DNA from: JACPUW01 sp049115495
GTDB taxonomy: Bacteria; Bacteroidota; Bacteroidia; CAILMK01; JACPUW01
Direction of reading: 5' to 3'
DNA: 64,000 nucleotides
Assembly: GCA_049115495.1 (NCBI GenBank)
Contig: JAGDZV010000003.1
Coordinates: 1 to 64,000 of the forward strand
Under the pieces are notes generated by a model. That model searched no databases. It was not told the origin of the DNA and saw only the letters and a list, made by a program, of their open reading frames with translations. Position numbers and translations under genes: made by a program. Shown one piece after another: positions 44,892 to 53,596 of the stretch (the first letter of the stretch is position 1; each line of letters opens with the position of its first letter).

Positions 44892-45737
44892 ATGAAACTT
44901 TACGCAATAAACGCTGGATATTTTAAACTTGATGGTGGCGCAATGCATGGTGTTGTTCCAAAGACTCTTTGGCAAAGATTTAACGAGCCTGATGATAACA
45001 ATATGTGTAATTGGGCTACACGCTGTTTGTTAATAGATACAGGTGATAAAAGAATTCTTGTTGACAATGGAATGGGCAATAAACAAGACGATAAGTTCTT
45101 TAGCTACTATTTCTTAAACGGAGATGATTCACTGCAAAGGGGATTGGATAAATATGGCTACGCATTTGATGATATAACAGACAATTGGCTTACCCATTTG
45201 CATTTTGATCATTGTGGTGGTGGGATAGTTTGGAATAAAGATAGAACGGGGTATGAGCCCTTGTTTAAAAATGCACATTTTCATACCCACAAAAAACAAT
45301 GGGATTGGGCCATAAAGCCAAACCCCAGAGAGAAAGCAAGTTTTCTAAAAGACAACCTTTTACCGATGCAAGAGAGTGGTCACCTAAACTTTTTAGAAAA
45401 TGGATCAGAATTACATAAAGATATTTCATTTGAATTGGTTTTTGGGCATACCGAAGCCATGATGCTTCCAAAGATCAAGGCCGGGAACAAAACATTTTTA
45501 TACATGGCCGATCTATGTCCTTCCGTGGCTCATTTGCGTTTGGCATGGGTTATGGGGTATGATGTGAGACCTCTTGACACTATGGCAGAAAGAAAGCGTT
45601 TATTAGAAGAAGCCGCAGACAACAATTATATTTTGATTTTTGAACATGACGCTAAAAATGAATGTTGTACTGTTAAAAGAACAGAAAAAGGAATAGTTGC
45701 CGATGAGATTTTTAAACTTGAAGAAGTAAATATATGA
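44892..45737 (+). CDS. MBL-fold metallo-hydrolase
   Basis: 281 residues. The metal site is THLHFDHCGG (about 99-108), with further ligands at the FGHTEAMML and ADLCPSVAHL segments and a terminal FEHDAKNE. N-terminal IDTGDKRILVDNGMG is typical of lactonase- or quorum-quenching-like branches of the metallo-beta-lactamase fold, but the substrate is unknown. Overlap of four bases with the next gene and a four-base gap to lhgO mark a three-gene operon. Confidence 0.88.
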   Translation: MKLYAINAGYFKLDGGAMHGVVPKTLWQRFNEPDDNNMCNWATRCLLIDTGDKRILVDNGMGNKQDDKFFSYYFLNGDDSLQRGLDKYGYAFDDITDNWLTHLHFDHCGGGIVWNKDRTGYEPLFKNAHFHTHKKQWDWAIKPNPREKASFLKDNLLPMQESGHLNFLENGSELHKDISFELVFGHTEAMMLPKIKAGNKTFLYMADLCPSVAHLRLAWVMGYDVRPLDTMAERKRLLEEAADNNYILIFEHDAKNECCTVKRTEKGIVADEIFKLEEVNI

Positions 45738-46249
45738 AGTCGTTTTTAGTTTCAGCTTTATTGGTATTTTCCTCTGGAATTCAGCAAAGTATAGAAGTTG
45801 CCAATCTCAAATTTGAAATGGATGAAGAGCATTGGAAATTGGCATTTAATAATAAAACAGACAATTTTACTACAGTTATTTACAAAAGAAACCCGGTTTT
45901 AGATGACAATGGGGTTAAAGTAATTCCGTCTTTCTCTTTTATTGTTGAACCGGTGGTTTTGGGTTCAAATGTGATTACATATTCGGCGTATAAAAGGTCT
46001 CAAGTGCCATTTGAAGTTACAAAGGTTATTAGTAGCGAATCTGGAGAGCTAACATTAAAAAATGCAGTTGGGTATTTTGGGGAATATAAAGATCGCACAG
46101 GCAACTTACATAAGGTTTATGTAGTGCATGCTATTTGTGGTGATAAAGGAGTTCAAGTTTTGGGCGATATTACTAAGTCAGTAGAAAGTAAGCTAGATGC
46201 AGAGATACTTAAAATGCTTAAATCAATTCAATACCTAGGCGAAGAATAA
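45734..46249 (+). CDS. Hypothetical exported protein (171 aa)
   Basis: A short signal peptide (MKSFLVSALLVFSSGIQQ) is followed by a predicted alternating beta/alpha domain (FTTVIYKRNPVLDDNGVKV, VVHAICGDKGVQVLGD, ILKMLKSIQYL) reminiscent of small PsbP/Mog1-fold-like proteins, but I cannot assign it. Its ATG overlaps the MBL gene stop by four bases, so it is translated with it. Confidence 0.6.
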   Translation: MKSFLVSALLVFSSGIQQSIEVANLKFEMDEEHWKLAFNNKTDNFTTVIYKRNPVLDDNGVKVIPSFSFIVEPVVLGSNVITYSAYKRSQVPFEVTKVISSESGELTLKNAVGYFGEYKDRTGNLHKVYVVHAICGDKGVQVLGDITKSVESKLDAEILKMLKSIQYLGEE

Positions 46250-46289
46250 GAAATCTACCAGGCTTAACTTCTTGGGTTAGAAATAAATC

Positions 46290-46297
46290 TACTTTTG
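46290..46297 (+). promoter_or_regulatory. gap: Candidate -7 box of the GAPDH gene
   Basis: TACTTTTG fits TAnnTTTG and lies 28 bases before the ATG. A TTG at 46272-46274 is only 15 bases upstream, shorter than usual, so the -33 part is doubtful. Confidence 0.3.
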
Positions 46298-46325
46298 CAG
46301 CCCAAAACAAAACATTCTTGCAAAA

Positions 46326-47789
46326 ATGAGTGAATCAACTCAAATGAGCGTAGCTGCTCAAGTAGATGAAACATTAAGCCAGTGGCACAAAAAGCAAAAA
46401 GATGCGCTGGAATTAATTGGCATTGTTGGAGAATTATGGTACGAGCGATCAATTGAACTTGTGCTTTTTAGAGAAACATTGGTAGACAAAGGGGTAGGAG
46501 AAGTACTTAACCAGCACCTTTTGGCCAGAGAAGTGATTAAAAAAGATCTTGTTGTTTCTGAAACTCTTGAACTTGCTAAGGCTATTTTAAAAATTGTTGA
46601 CCTGTGCCCTTCAAAAATTGATTTAGGTAGAATTGGTTCTGAATGGTTGAGCGAAAACAGCAATTATGATAGTATTGAAGCTTTTGTTGGCGAAAAACTT
46701 GTTCCGTTTACAGGTAAAGATAAAACCAACATAGAACCAAAAGATGTAATACTTTTTGGCTTCGGAAGAATTGGAAGAATTGCTGCTCGTTTGCTCATTA
46801 ATGCAACTGGTAAAGGAGAGCAGCTAAGGCTTAAAGCTATCGTTGTAAGAAAGGCTGATCTTAAAAAACGTGCAGAATTATTAAGGAATGATTCCGTTCA
46901 TGGGCCTTTTAGCGGTGTTATTCTTGAAGATCATGAAAACAGTGCATTAATAGTAAATGGACAAACAATTAAAATTATTGAAGGCGGAAGACCAAATGAA
47001 AATGATTACACTCAATTTGGAATAAAAGATGCTTTGCTAATTGATAATACTGGTGCTTGGAGAGATAAAGAAGGTTTGTCTCAGCACCTAAAAGCAAAAG
47101 GAGTATCTAGGGTGCTACTCACTGCACCAGGTAAAGGCGATCTTAAAAACGTTGTTTTTGGCGTTAATGATCACATGGTTTACGATGATGACGGTATTGT
47201 ATCTGCAGCATCTTGTACTACAAATGCCATTGTACCTACCTTAAAAGTAATAAACGACACTTTTGGTATTGAAATCGGTCATATTGAAACGGTGCACTCT
47301 TACACAAACGATCAAAATTTGCTTGATAATATTCACAGCAAAGGGAGAAGGGGAAGAAGTGCAGCTATGAATTTGGTAATTACCGAAACCGGTGCCGGTA
47401 AAGCAGCAGCGAAAGCTCTGCCTGAATTGGCTGGTAAGCTTACAGGTAACGCGGTAAGAGTACCAACACCCAATGTTTCGTTGGCCATTCTTAAGCTTAA
47501 TCTTGGTGAAGAAGTAAACAAGGAGCGTTTGAACGAAACCCTTAAAGAAGCTAGTTTAAGGGGTAATTTAGTGGAGCAACTGTTATTTTCTGAAAATGAT
47601 GAACTAGTGAGCAGTGATGTAATTGGAAGTGTACATACAGGAGTTATTGACGGCCCATCTACCATAGTTGGAGCAGATGGTAAAAGCATTGTACTTTATG
47701 TGTGGTACGATAATGAGTATGGTTATACACGCCAAGTGGTTCGTTTAGCTAAAAAAGTAGCAAAAGTTAGAAGACACACTTATTATTAG
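46326..47789 (+). CDS. gap: Glyceraldehyde-3-phosphate dehydrogenase, long Bacteroidota type
   Basis: 487 residues. An N-terminal helical extension of about 135 residues precedes the Rossmann motif FGFGRIGRIAARLL (about 144-157). The catalytic site is SAASCTTNAIVPTL with Cys297; the conserved VHSYTNDQNLLDN and VRVPTPNVSLAILKL follow, and WYDNEYGYTRQVV ends the protein. It oxidises glyceraldehyde-3-phosphate with NAD(P)+ in glycolysis or the reverse. The extended form is common in this phylum, frequently beside a canonical ~335-residue enzyme. It is followed by a strong terminator. Confidence 0.93.
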   Translation: MSESTQMSVAAQVDETLSQWHKKQKDALELIGIVGELWYERSIELVLFRETLVDKGVGEVLNQHLLAREVIKKDLVVSETLELAKAILKIVDLCPSKIDLGRIGSEWLSENSNYDSIEAFVGEKLVPFTGKDKTNIEPKDVILFGFGRIGRIAARLLINATGKGEQLRLKAIVVRKADLKKRAELLRNDSVHGPFSGVILEDHENSALIVNGQTIKIIEGGRPNENDYTQFGIKDALLIDNTGAWRDKEGLSQHLKAKGVSRVLLTAPGKGDLKNVVFGVNDHMVYDDDGIVSAASCTTNAIVPTLKVINDTFGIEIGHIETVHSYTNDQNLLDNIHSKGRRGRSAAMNLVITETGAGKAAAKALPELAGKLTGNAVRVPTPNVSLAILKLNLGEEVNKERLNETLKEASLRGNLVEQLLFSENDELVSSDVIGSVHTGVIDGPSTIVGADGKSIVLYVWYDNEYGYTRQVVRLAKKVAKVRRHTYY

Positions 47790-47806
47790 GTGTATAGCTG
47801 ACAAAT

Positions 47807-47834
47807 AAAAAAGGCGCCATTGGGCGCCTTTTTT
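47807..47834. terminator. Strong bidirectional intrinsic terminator
   Basis: AAAAAAGGCGCC and GGCGCCTTTTTT form a 12-bp perfect stem with loop ATTG between the convergent GAPDH and DUF4294 genes. The GC core and flanking A/T runs fit termination from both strands. Confidence 0.9.
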
Positions 47835-47851
47835 ATTCTCTTAAATATTTT

Positions 47852-48430
47852 TTAGCTATAACCAAGATAATCTAAAATTACTTCAATCTCTTGTTCTTCT
47901 TTTGGGTTGTATTCATTCTTAAGATCCATTCCAAATATGCCGGCTACACCATTCCAAAAAAATGCCGACCTACCACTTTTATAAAGTTTTATGAGCTCAT
48001 AAGAGCTTGATCCACATTGGCGGTCAATTAATTTTATAAGTAGTTTGCCTTGCGAAAAAGTCATTTTCCTAATTACTTCTTCATAGTCTTTTTTGAGCTG
48101 CTTTTCAACCGTCTTTAAATACTTATTCTTTTCTTTTTCAGTTTCAAGAGTGGCTATATGAGCATTGGCATCTGTTATAATTTTTGAAGCTTCTACAGCG
48201 TAAGGCATAACTTTTTTTATGTTGTAAATAAGCTTATGGTTATACCTAATAATCCGCTGTCTTTCTTTGTCAGAAAGTCGGCCGTAAATATCAACGCCAC
48301 TCAATCTTACAAACGGTATGGTGTCTCCTTCTACTATAATTGCCCTGCAAAGTCTTTGCGCCTGGCTCGCAGTTCCAACTAGACCAATAAGACCTAAAAT
48401 TAGAATCGATTTTTTAATGAGCTGTTTCAT
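47852..48430 (-). CDS. DUF4294 family protein, exported
   Basis: 192 residues with a signal peptide (SILILGLIGLVGTASQAQ). The body matches DUF4294: GDTIPFVRLSGVDIYGRL, then IRYNHKLIYNIKKVMPYAVE and the C-terminal GQCGSSSYELIKLYKSG-like segment (RQCGSSSYELIKLYKSG). Predicted helical and periplasmic; function unknown. It has its own transcript between a terminator and the OMP-TPR pair. Confidence 0.8.
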   Translation of the reverse strand: MKQLIKKSILILGLIGLVGTASQAQRLCRAIIVEGDTIPFVRLSGVDIYGRLSDKERQRIIRYNHKLIYNIKKVMPYAVEASKIITDANAHIATLETEKEKNKYLKTVEKQLKKDYEEVIRKMTFSQGKLLIKLIDRQCGSSSYELIKLYKSGRSAFFWNGVAGIFGMDLKNEYNPKEEQEIEVILDYLGYS

Positions 48431-48492
48431 AAGCGGTTGCTTTAATCAGAACAACTCAAATATAAGACCAAAAAGTATTAATGATTGGTTAA

Positions 48493-50181
48493 TTAGATAT
48501 CGAATTTAACTCCAGCTAACAAATGAAAGCCTTGTACAGGAAACCCATTCCACGTCATATACTGTTGATTAAGAACATTATTTATACGTGCAAAAAAGTA
48601 TGTTTTTGAGTTGAATTGGTAGTCTGCTCCAAGACTAATATCTATGGCACCTTCCATATCATATGTTTCTGTTTTTGATAAGTTGGTACCCTGTCTTGAG
48701 TTTATGGCGAACACATCGGCATAAGCAATAATTTTCTCTTGAAAGTTGTATTTGGCACTTAATCTTAAATCAAAAGTGGGTAAGTTCCAGGCTAGGTCAT
48801 TAACAAATGAATATTGATAATAATTGGTTCTAAGGCTTAAAAGTAAACGTTCATATTGGGTGTAATTAATCTCTGCTCCAAAATTGGTAATACCCGTGTT
48901 GTTCTCGCTGTAAATAGGAGAGAAGTAATTTAGAGTTGAATCTATATTAGCAAAGAGCAGCATTCTATTAAGGTTTCTATATCCAACATATAGGTTATAA
49001 TTCAACTCTCTAAAAAGACTACCCTTAAAACCTCCAGAAATATTAAGTCTTTCAATTGTGTTTTGCAACCTTAGATTGGAGTTTATAAAAGGATTTGTTT
49101 GTGCTATAGAGCGCAGTGAGTTCTTTTGTAAATCACCACCAATATTTGCATAAGCTTGTAATACGTTATCTCCAAATGTGTAGCGAGCTTGCACATCAGG
49201 AAAAATGTAAATATTGTTTTCAGAGCCCACAGTGTCGCCAGGAGGAGTGACATTGTCTGATGCCGTTTTAAATCCTGCTTTTACCGTTAATGCTTCTTTT
49301 GAGTAATTGTAATTGGCACCTATTCTAACAATGTTTCGGTTCCAAGCTAAATCATTTGAATAGTAGGCATTGTAATCATACTCAACATCAAAATCCAAAT
49401 ACATATTCTCTTTTAAAGGCTCTCTAAGGGTACCACCTGCAACGGCAGCCCACTCAAATTGACCTTGGCTACTTGTAAAATAATAAGGCTTCGCAAATAC
49501 TTGATATTTATGCTTTTCACCTCTACTCTTATAGTTATTATAAAAAGCATTTAGGCCAACATGAAAATAATCGGTGAGAATAGTATCGGGATTAATGTTT
49601 ATTGAATCAGGAATACTATCACTATAAAATCCATAATGGTGTACCCTTTGATATCCAGCATCAAGGTTAAGCTTTAAAGTATGTTTAGAATAGATTTTTT
49701 CATAGTTGGCGTCAAGGGTTGTGTTACCAAAGCCTGAGAATCGGGCTGGAGCTTTACCTGACCTATGTTTTAAATTTATATCATAAGCATGTTTTCTATT
49801 TCTACCGCTGTTCCAATAAAGTTCACCAATTAGGTTTCTGTAATTTCCAAATCCCAAAACTGCATAGCCAGGAGTAAGTTCAGGTAACTTTACATCACCC
49901 AATTGTATGGGTTGAATAGGCTCTGAATAGTAAGGGTTAAGCTCAAACAATCTAGGGGCTATTTCATAAACGTATTCAGGGTCTCGTACTTTTATTTTTT
50001 CGATTTGAACAGGAATTGATAGCTTCTTAGCATCTTGTATATATGCGGTTCTACCAATATCAACACGCTTGGTAAAAGAACCAGAGTTATCTTCTTCGCC
50101 TTCGTTTTCTTCTTCAGTTTGGGCAAACACAGAAGTGCATCCCAAAAACATGAAAAGGTATATTAATCTACTTTTCTTCAT
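48493..50181 (-). CDS. TonB-dependent-receptor-like outer-membrane beta-barrel
   Basis: 562 residues with a signal peptide (LIYLFMFLGCTSVFAQ), an acidic segment (EEENEGEEDN), and then a long series of amphipathic beta strands of receptor-barrel type. The C-terminus (FFARINNVLNQQYMTWNGFP...LLAGVKFDI) has the 'NVLNQQY' and terminal aromatic/hydrophobic strand typical of TonB-dependent receptors, but there is no plug domain or TonB box, so it may not transport actively. It overlaps the TPR gene by 14 bases; the two probably form one envelope assembly. Confidence 0.75.
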   Translation of the reverse strand: MKKSRLIYLFMFLGCTSVFAQTEEENEGEEDNSGSFTKRVDIGRTAYIQDAKKLSIPVQIEKIKVRDPEYVYEIAPRLFELNPYYSEPIQPIQLGDVKLPELTPGYAVLGFGNYRNLIGELYWNSGRNRKHAYDINLKHRSGKAPARFSGFGNTTLDANYEKIYSKHTLKLNLDAGYQRVHHYGFYSDSIPDSININPDTILTDYFHVGLNAFYNNYKSRGEKHKYQVFAKPYYFTSSQGQFEWAAVAGGTLREPLKENMYLDFDVEYDYNAYYSNDLAWNRNIVRIGANYNYSKEALTVKAGFKTASDNVTPPGDTVGSENNIYIFPDVQARYTFGDNVLQAYANIGGDLQKNSLRSIAQTNPFINSNLRLQNTIERLNISGGFKGSLFRELNYNLYVGYRNLNRMLLFANIDSTLNYFSPIYSENNTGITNFGAEINYTQYERLLLSLRTNYYQYSFVNDLAWNLPTFDLRLSAKYNFQEKIIAYADVFAINSRQGTNLSKTETYDMEGAIDISLGADYQFNSKTYFFARINNVLNQQYMTWNGFPVQGFHLLAGVKFDI

Positions 50182-53100
50182 ACTCTATGGTGTCTTCTTC
50201 TGATTTTTTAATTTCTTCTATTTCAATGGCTTTTGCTGCTTCGAGCTCTTCAACTTTGGCAAGTTTCTCTTTTGCTAAACTCACTAAGTCTTCGCCTTCG
50301 TAGTTTTCTATTATTGTGTTTAACAAGCCCTTGGCATTTAAGAAATCTTCTTTTTTGGTGAAGATATCTGCCAAAAGAATAAAGCTTTTTGCAATGAAGT
50401 AAGTTTGGTTTTCAAACTCATCTTTAAGTTCTAAAATGGTTGTTTGTGCCGAATCAAATTCATTTTTCGCATAGTACAAATAAGCCACAAGGTATTTTGA
50501 TTCAGATCCAAGTCTATTTTCGTTTTCAGAAGATATGTTGCCAAAAACTTGAATGGCTTTATTGTAATTTCCTTTTTCCATTGCACACCTTGCTAAGGTG
50601 TAATCAGCCTTTTGAATTACACTTGTTTCTACATTGTCAAAAGCCTTTATTTTGGTCAAATACTTTTCAGCATCAGCACAATTATTAGTTTCTAAATGAC
50701 ACTTTGCTAAGGCTTCATAAACCTGCATAAGGTCAGTATTGTTATTTACAATTTGAGTTCTTAGCTCAAGATAAGGTATTGCCCTTTTAAATGAATCGCG
50801 CTCATAACAGATAACAGCTGCCTTTTCAATAGCGTTTTCATAATATCGATTTCCTTTTCTTTCAATTAATTGATCAAAGGCATTCAAAGCTCCGTTAAAA
50901 TTGTTGTTTTGGTATTCACAATCAGCTAAATAATAGAGTGCATCTACCGAGTAAAGCCCATTATTAAAGCTTTCAAGGTATTTTTTTAAGGCTACACTAC
51001 CACCTACACAATCTTCTTTCTTTAAAAAGCTAAGTGCCGATTCGAAAGTGGCACTATCTTTTTCAGATTCTCTTATGTTGTATCGCCCACCAAGGGTTTC
51101 TAACCAAGTAAAATACTCTTCAATTCTGCCCCAATCAGTATAAATGTCTTTAAGCGCTCTTAGTGATTCTTTTGATTCTCTAGTAGACGGAAAGTCTGCA
51201 ACAACATCCTTAAATACAGCAATGGCTTTTTCGGGTTGGTCTAATTGGTAATAAATCAAACCAATTTTTTGTTGGGCACGTGTGTAATTTGGATTATTCG
51301 GGAAATCTTGACACAAATACTCAAACTCACGTAAAGCCTGCTCTTTGTAGCCCATAATAAACTTTTCATTAGCTTTTTCAAAAATGGCTTCATCAGTGTA
51401 TTGTGAGTTTGGATACTTTTTAACCATATCTTCAAGCCACTCCACTTTTTGAATTTGCTCACCTTGTAGCCCTTTTATTATGCCAATTTGGAACATGGCA
51501 TAGTCTTGTCCGCTAAAATTCTTTTTAAGTGCTTCGTTGTAATTGTTTACCGCATCTTCATAAACTTTAAGCTCATAATAGCAATCGGCTGTTCGTAAAT
51601 GGGCATCTGCGTCAAATTGCTTTTTATAAATGTCGTTTCCAAACTTAAAATAGTTGTCTAGGTGAAAAAGCGCTTCTTTATATTCATTTTGCTTAATTAG
51701 GCAATAAGCTAAGTTGTAATGCGCAATGGCCTGTAAGGGTAAGTCTTTAGATTCAGGAACAAATAGATAGTTTTTGTAAGACTTTACGGCTTCATCAAAT
51801 CGCTCTTGAAGGTAGAGAGATTCGCCAATCCAAAAATGGGCCATGGCCTTGTATTCGCCAAAAATTGGTCGTTTCAGTGATTTGTTTAAATACTCTCTCG
51901 ATTTTTCGTAGTTCTGAATATCGAAGTATTCTAGCCCTACATTGTAAGCAAGCCTTTGGTAACCACCATCTATTTTTTTATTCGGATCAGGGATTTCTTC
52001 AATTTTTTCAAGGGCATTAAGGTTGTCATTTGTTCCTAAAAGCAGTCTTACATAATTTACTTTGGCTTCTTCGGCGTACTTAGATTTTGGATATTGCTTT
52101 ATAAAGTTATTAAAGGCATTCATAGCAGCCTTATTGAACTTTAGCTCATGACTCAGCTTGGCGTAATTATAAAACGCATCTTCTTTTATCTGAGCGTAAA
52201 AATCAAGTCTTGATGCAAATAAGAATGAGTTTCTTGCTTCGTTCTTTAAGCCATTTTTCAAATAAGCGTCTGCCAACAAGTACGAAACATTTTGCCCCAG
52301 AGAGTCTTCGTCAATAACAAAAGATTCAAACTGCTTTTCTGTGGTTTTATAATCTTCTAATACATAGCTAGCATATCCGTACTGGTAAATATCGTCCGTT
52401 CCCAGTTTTCTAAGGTCGTTGTATTTCTTGTAGTATTTAACCGATTGCTTGTAATCTTTCTTTTTAAAGTAGGCTTCGGCTAAAAGCAAGTCAACCACAT
52501 GTCGTTTTTGAAGTTCTTTATTGGTTAAAATGCTGTCTCCATAACTAATTACCTTATCGTATTCTTTATTGTAGGCATAAACTTCAGCAATGTAAATGGG
52601 TACAAAGTTTTTGAAGTTTTCATGTTTATGAATTCTCTTAAATCCTTTTAGCGCCTTGTCATATTCCTTATTTTCAAAAGAAACATATGCTGCAAAGTAG
52701 TTTGCTAAATGATAGTATTCGTTTTGATAATCTTTTATTTCGTCAAAATAGGCTCTTGCTTCCTTAAGGTTTCCTTCAACAAACTGGCAATAGCCGGTCA
52801 TAAAATAATAGGCTTCGTTCTCGTAAGGGTCAAGGCTAAGCAGCGGTTCAATTTCAATAAACTCAAAAAGCGCTGCATTGTAATTCTTCATTCTGAAGTA
52901 GTACTGACCTAGCTTAAATCTAGACTTAGCGTTGCTAATGCTTATGGGGGCTTCTTCTCTAAAAACCGCTGTTTTTTCTACGGTATTGTTCATCATAAGC
53001 TCAGCCGCACATACCGAAATATAGTAACGGGCCTCAGAAGCCATTTGAAGATTATTGCTGGTAACTAAATATTGGGAAAAGGCACTTTGAGCAGCTGCAT

Positions 53101-53239
53101 ATTTTTTCTTGTGGAATAGATCATGGGCTTTGTTGTAAGCCGCTGTTTGATCAGACTCATTTACCGATGTTTGGGCATGAGCAATTGTTCCGAAACAAAA
53201 TATGTATAAAGCTCCTAATAATAAGGGAGTTAAGCGCAT
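50168..53239 (-). CDS. Large TPR-repeat protein, exported (1023 aa)
   Basis: A signal peptide (LLLGALYIFCFGTIAHAQ) is followed by about 20 or more TPR-like helix pairs from residue 30 to 1000 (YYISVCAAELM, AHDLFHKKKYAAAQSAF, YYQLDQPEKAIAVFKDV, QALREFEYLCQDFPNNPNY). The C-terminus is a charged helix (LEAAKAIEIEEIKKSEED). TPR proteins are interaction scaffolds; periplasmic ones in this phylum assist outer-membrane assembly or gliding machinery. The overlap with the barrel gene suggests that the barrel is its partner. Function is otherwise unknown. Confidence 0.85.
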   Translation of the reverse strand: MRLTPLLLGALYIFCFGTIAHAQTSVNESDQTAAYNKAHDLFHKKKYAAAQSAFSQYLVTSNNLQMASEARYYISVCAAELMMNNTVEKTAVFREEAPISISNAKSRFKLGQYYFRMKNYNAALFEFIEIEPLLSLDPYENEAYYFMTGYCQFVEGNLKEARAYFDEIKDYQNEYYHLANYFAAYVSFENKEYDKALKGFKRIHKHENFKNFVPIYIAEVYAYNKEYDKVISYGDSILTNKELQKRHVVDLLLAEAYFKKKDYKQSVKYYKKYNDLRKLGTDDIYQYGYASYVLEDYKTTEKQFESFVIDEDSLGQNVSYLLADAYLKNGLKNEARNSFLFASRLDFYAQIKEDAFYNYAKLSHELKFNKAAMNAFNNFIKQYPKSKYAEEAKVNYVRLLLGTNDNLNALEKIEEIPDPNKKIDGGYQRLAYNVGLEYFDIQNYEKSREYLNKSLKRPIFGEYKAMAHFWIGESLYLQERFDEAVKSYKNYLFVPESKDLPLQAIAHYNLAYCLIKQNEYKEALFHLDNYFKFGNDIYKKQFDADAHLRTADCYYELKVYEDAVNNYNEALKKNFSGQDYAMFQIGIIKGLQGEQIQKVEWLEDMVKKYPNSQYTDEAIFEKANEKFIMGYKEQALREFEYLCQDFPNNPNYTRAQQKIGLIYYQLDQPEKAIAVFKDVVADFPSTRESKESLRALKDIYTDWGRIEEYFTWLETLGGRYNIRESEKDSATFESALSFLKKEDCVGGSVALKKYLESFNNGLYSVDALYYLADCEYQNNNFNGALNAFDQLIERKGNRYYENAIEKAAVICYERDSFKRAIPYLELRTQIVNNNTDLMQVYEALAKCHLETNNCADAEKYLTKIKAFDNVETSVIQKADYTLARCAMEKGNYNKAIQVFGNISSENENRLGSESKYLVAYLYYAKNEFDSAQTTILELKDEFENQTYFIAKSFILLADIFTKKEDFLNAKGLLNTIIENYEGEDLVSLAKEKLAKVEELEAAKAIEIEEIKKSEEDTIEYEEK

Positions 53240-53302
53240 GTATTTTGAGTCTCAAAATTTTGAACGAAAATATTGAGAATGAACGCCCTTAGCCCTTGAA
53301 AT

Positions 53303-53332
53303 TGTACACATGGGCTTTGTTTATTGTGTACA
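53303..53332. promoter_or_regulatory. Inverted repeat upstream of the TPR gene
   Basis: TGTACACA (53303-53310) and TGTGTACA (53325-53332) are exact inverted copies with a 14-base spacer, 64 bases before the TPR start. It is a candidate operator. The gap 53240-53596 contains this, the repeat at 53433, the dyad at 53498-53534 and no gene. Confidence 0.35.
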
Positions 53333-53432
53333 CTTTTGCTTTGTTAACGTTTGGTTTGGAGAATCCATTGAATTACGAAATTTTCAAGAATTTGGGTTTT
53401 GAAAATTTTACAGCTCAAAAATGACTTGATTA

Positions 53433-53463
53433 ATGAGCTATAAGATTTGGTTTTATAGCTCAT
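53433..53463. promoter_or_regulatory. GAGCTATAA palindrome downstream of fic
   Basis: ATGAGCTATAA (53433-53443) and TTATAGCTCAT (53453-53463) form an 11-bp exact dyad with a nine-base loop. The same half-site GAGCTATA forms the palindrome at 54713-54746 in front of fic. Confidence 0.55.
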
Positions 53464-53497
53464 GCTTATCATGGTTGTTTAAGAATTGGATTTGAAG

Positions 53498-53534
53498 CTC
53501 GTTTCCACCTGTCCCGAGATATTCTGGAAACGAG
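53498..53534. repeat. Ten-base inverted repeat downstream of fic
   Basis: CTCGTTTCCA (53498-53507) and TGGAAACGAG (53525-53534) are exact inverted copies around a 17-base loop (containing CCTGTCCCGAGATATTC). There is no T-run, so a terminator is unlikely. Confidence 0.4.
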
Positions 53535-53596
53535 TGCCTAATTCGCTCCTAAGCAACGTAATTTCTACTCTATATGAATCGAGCAGAGATTTTGAC

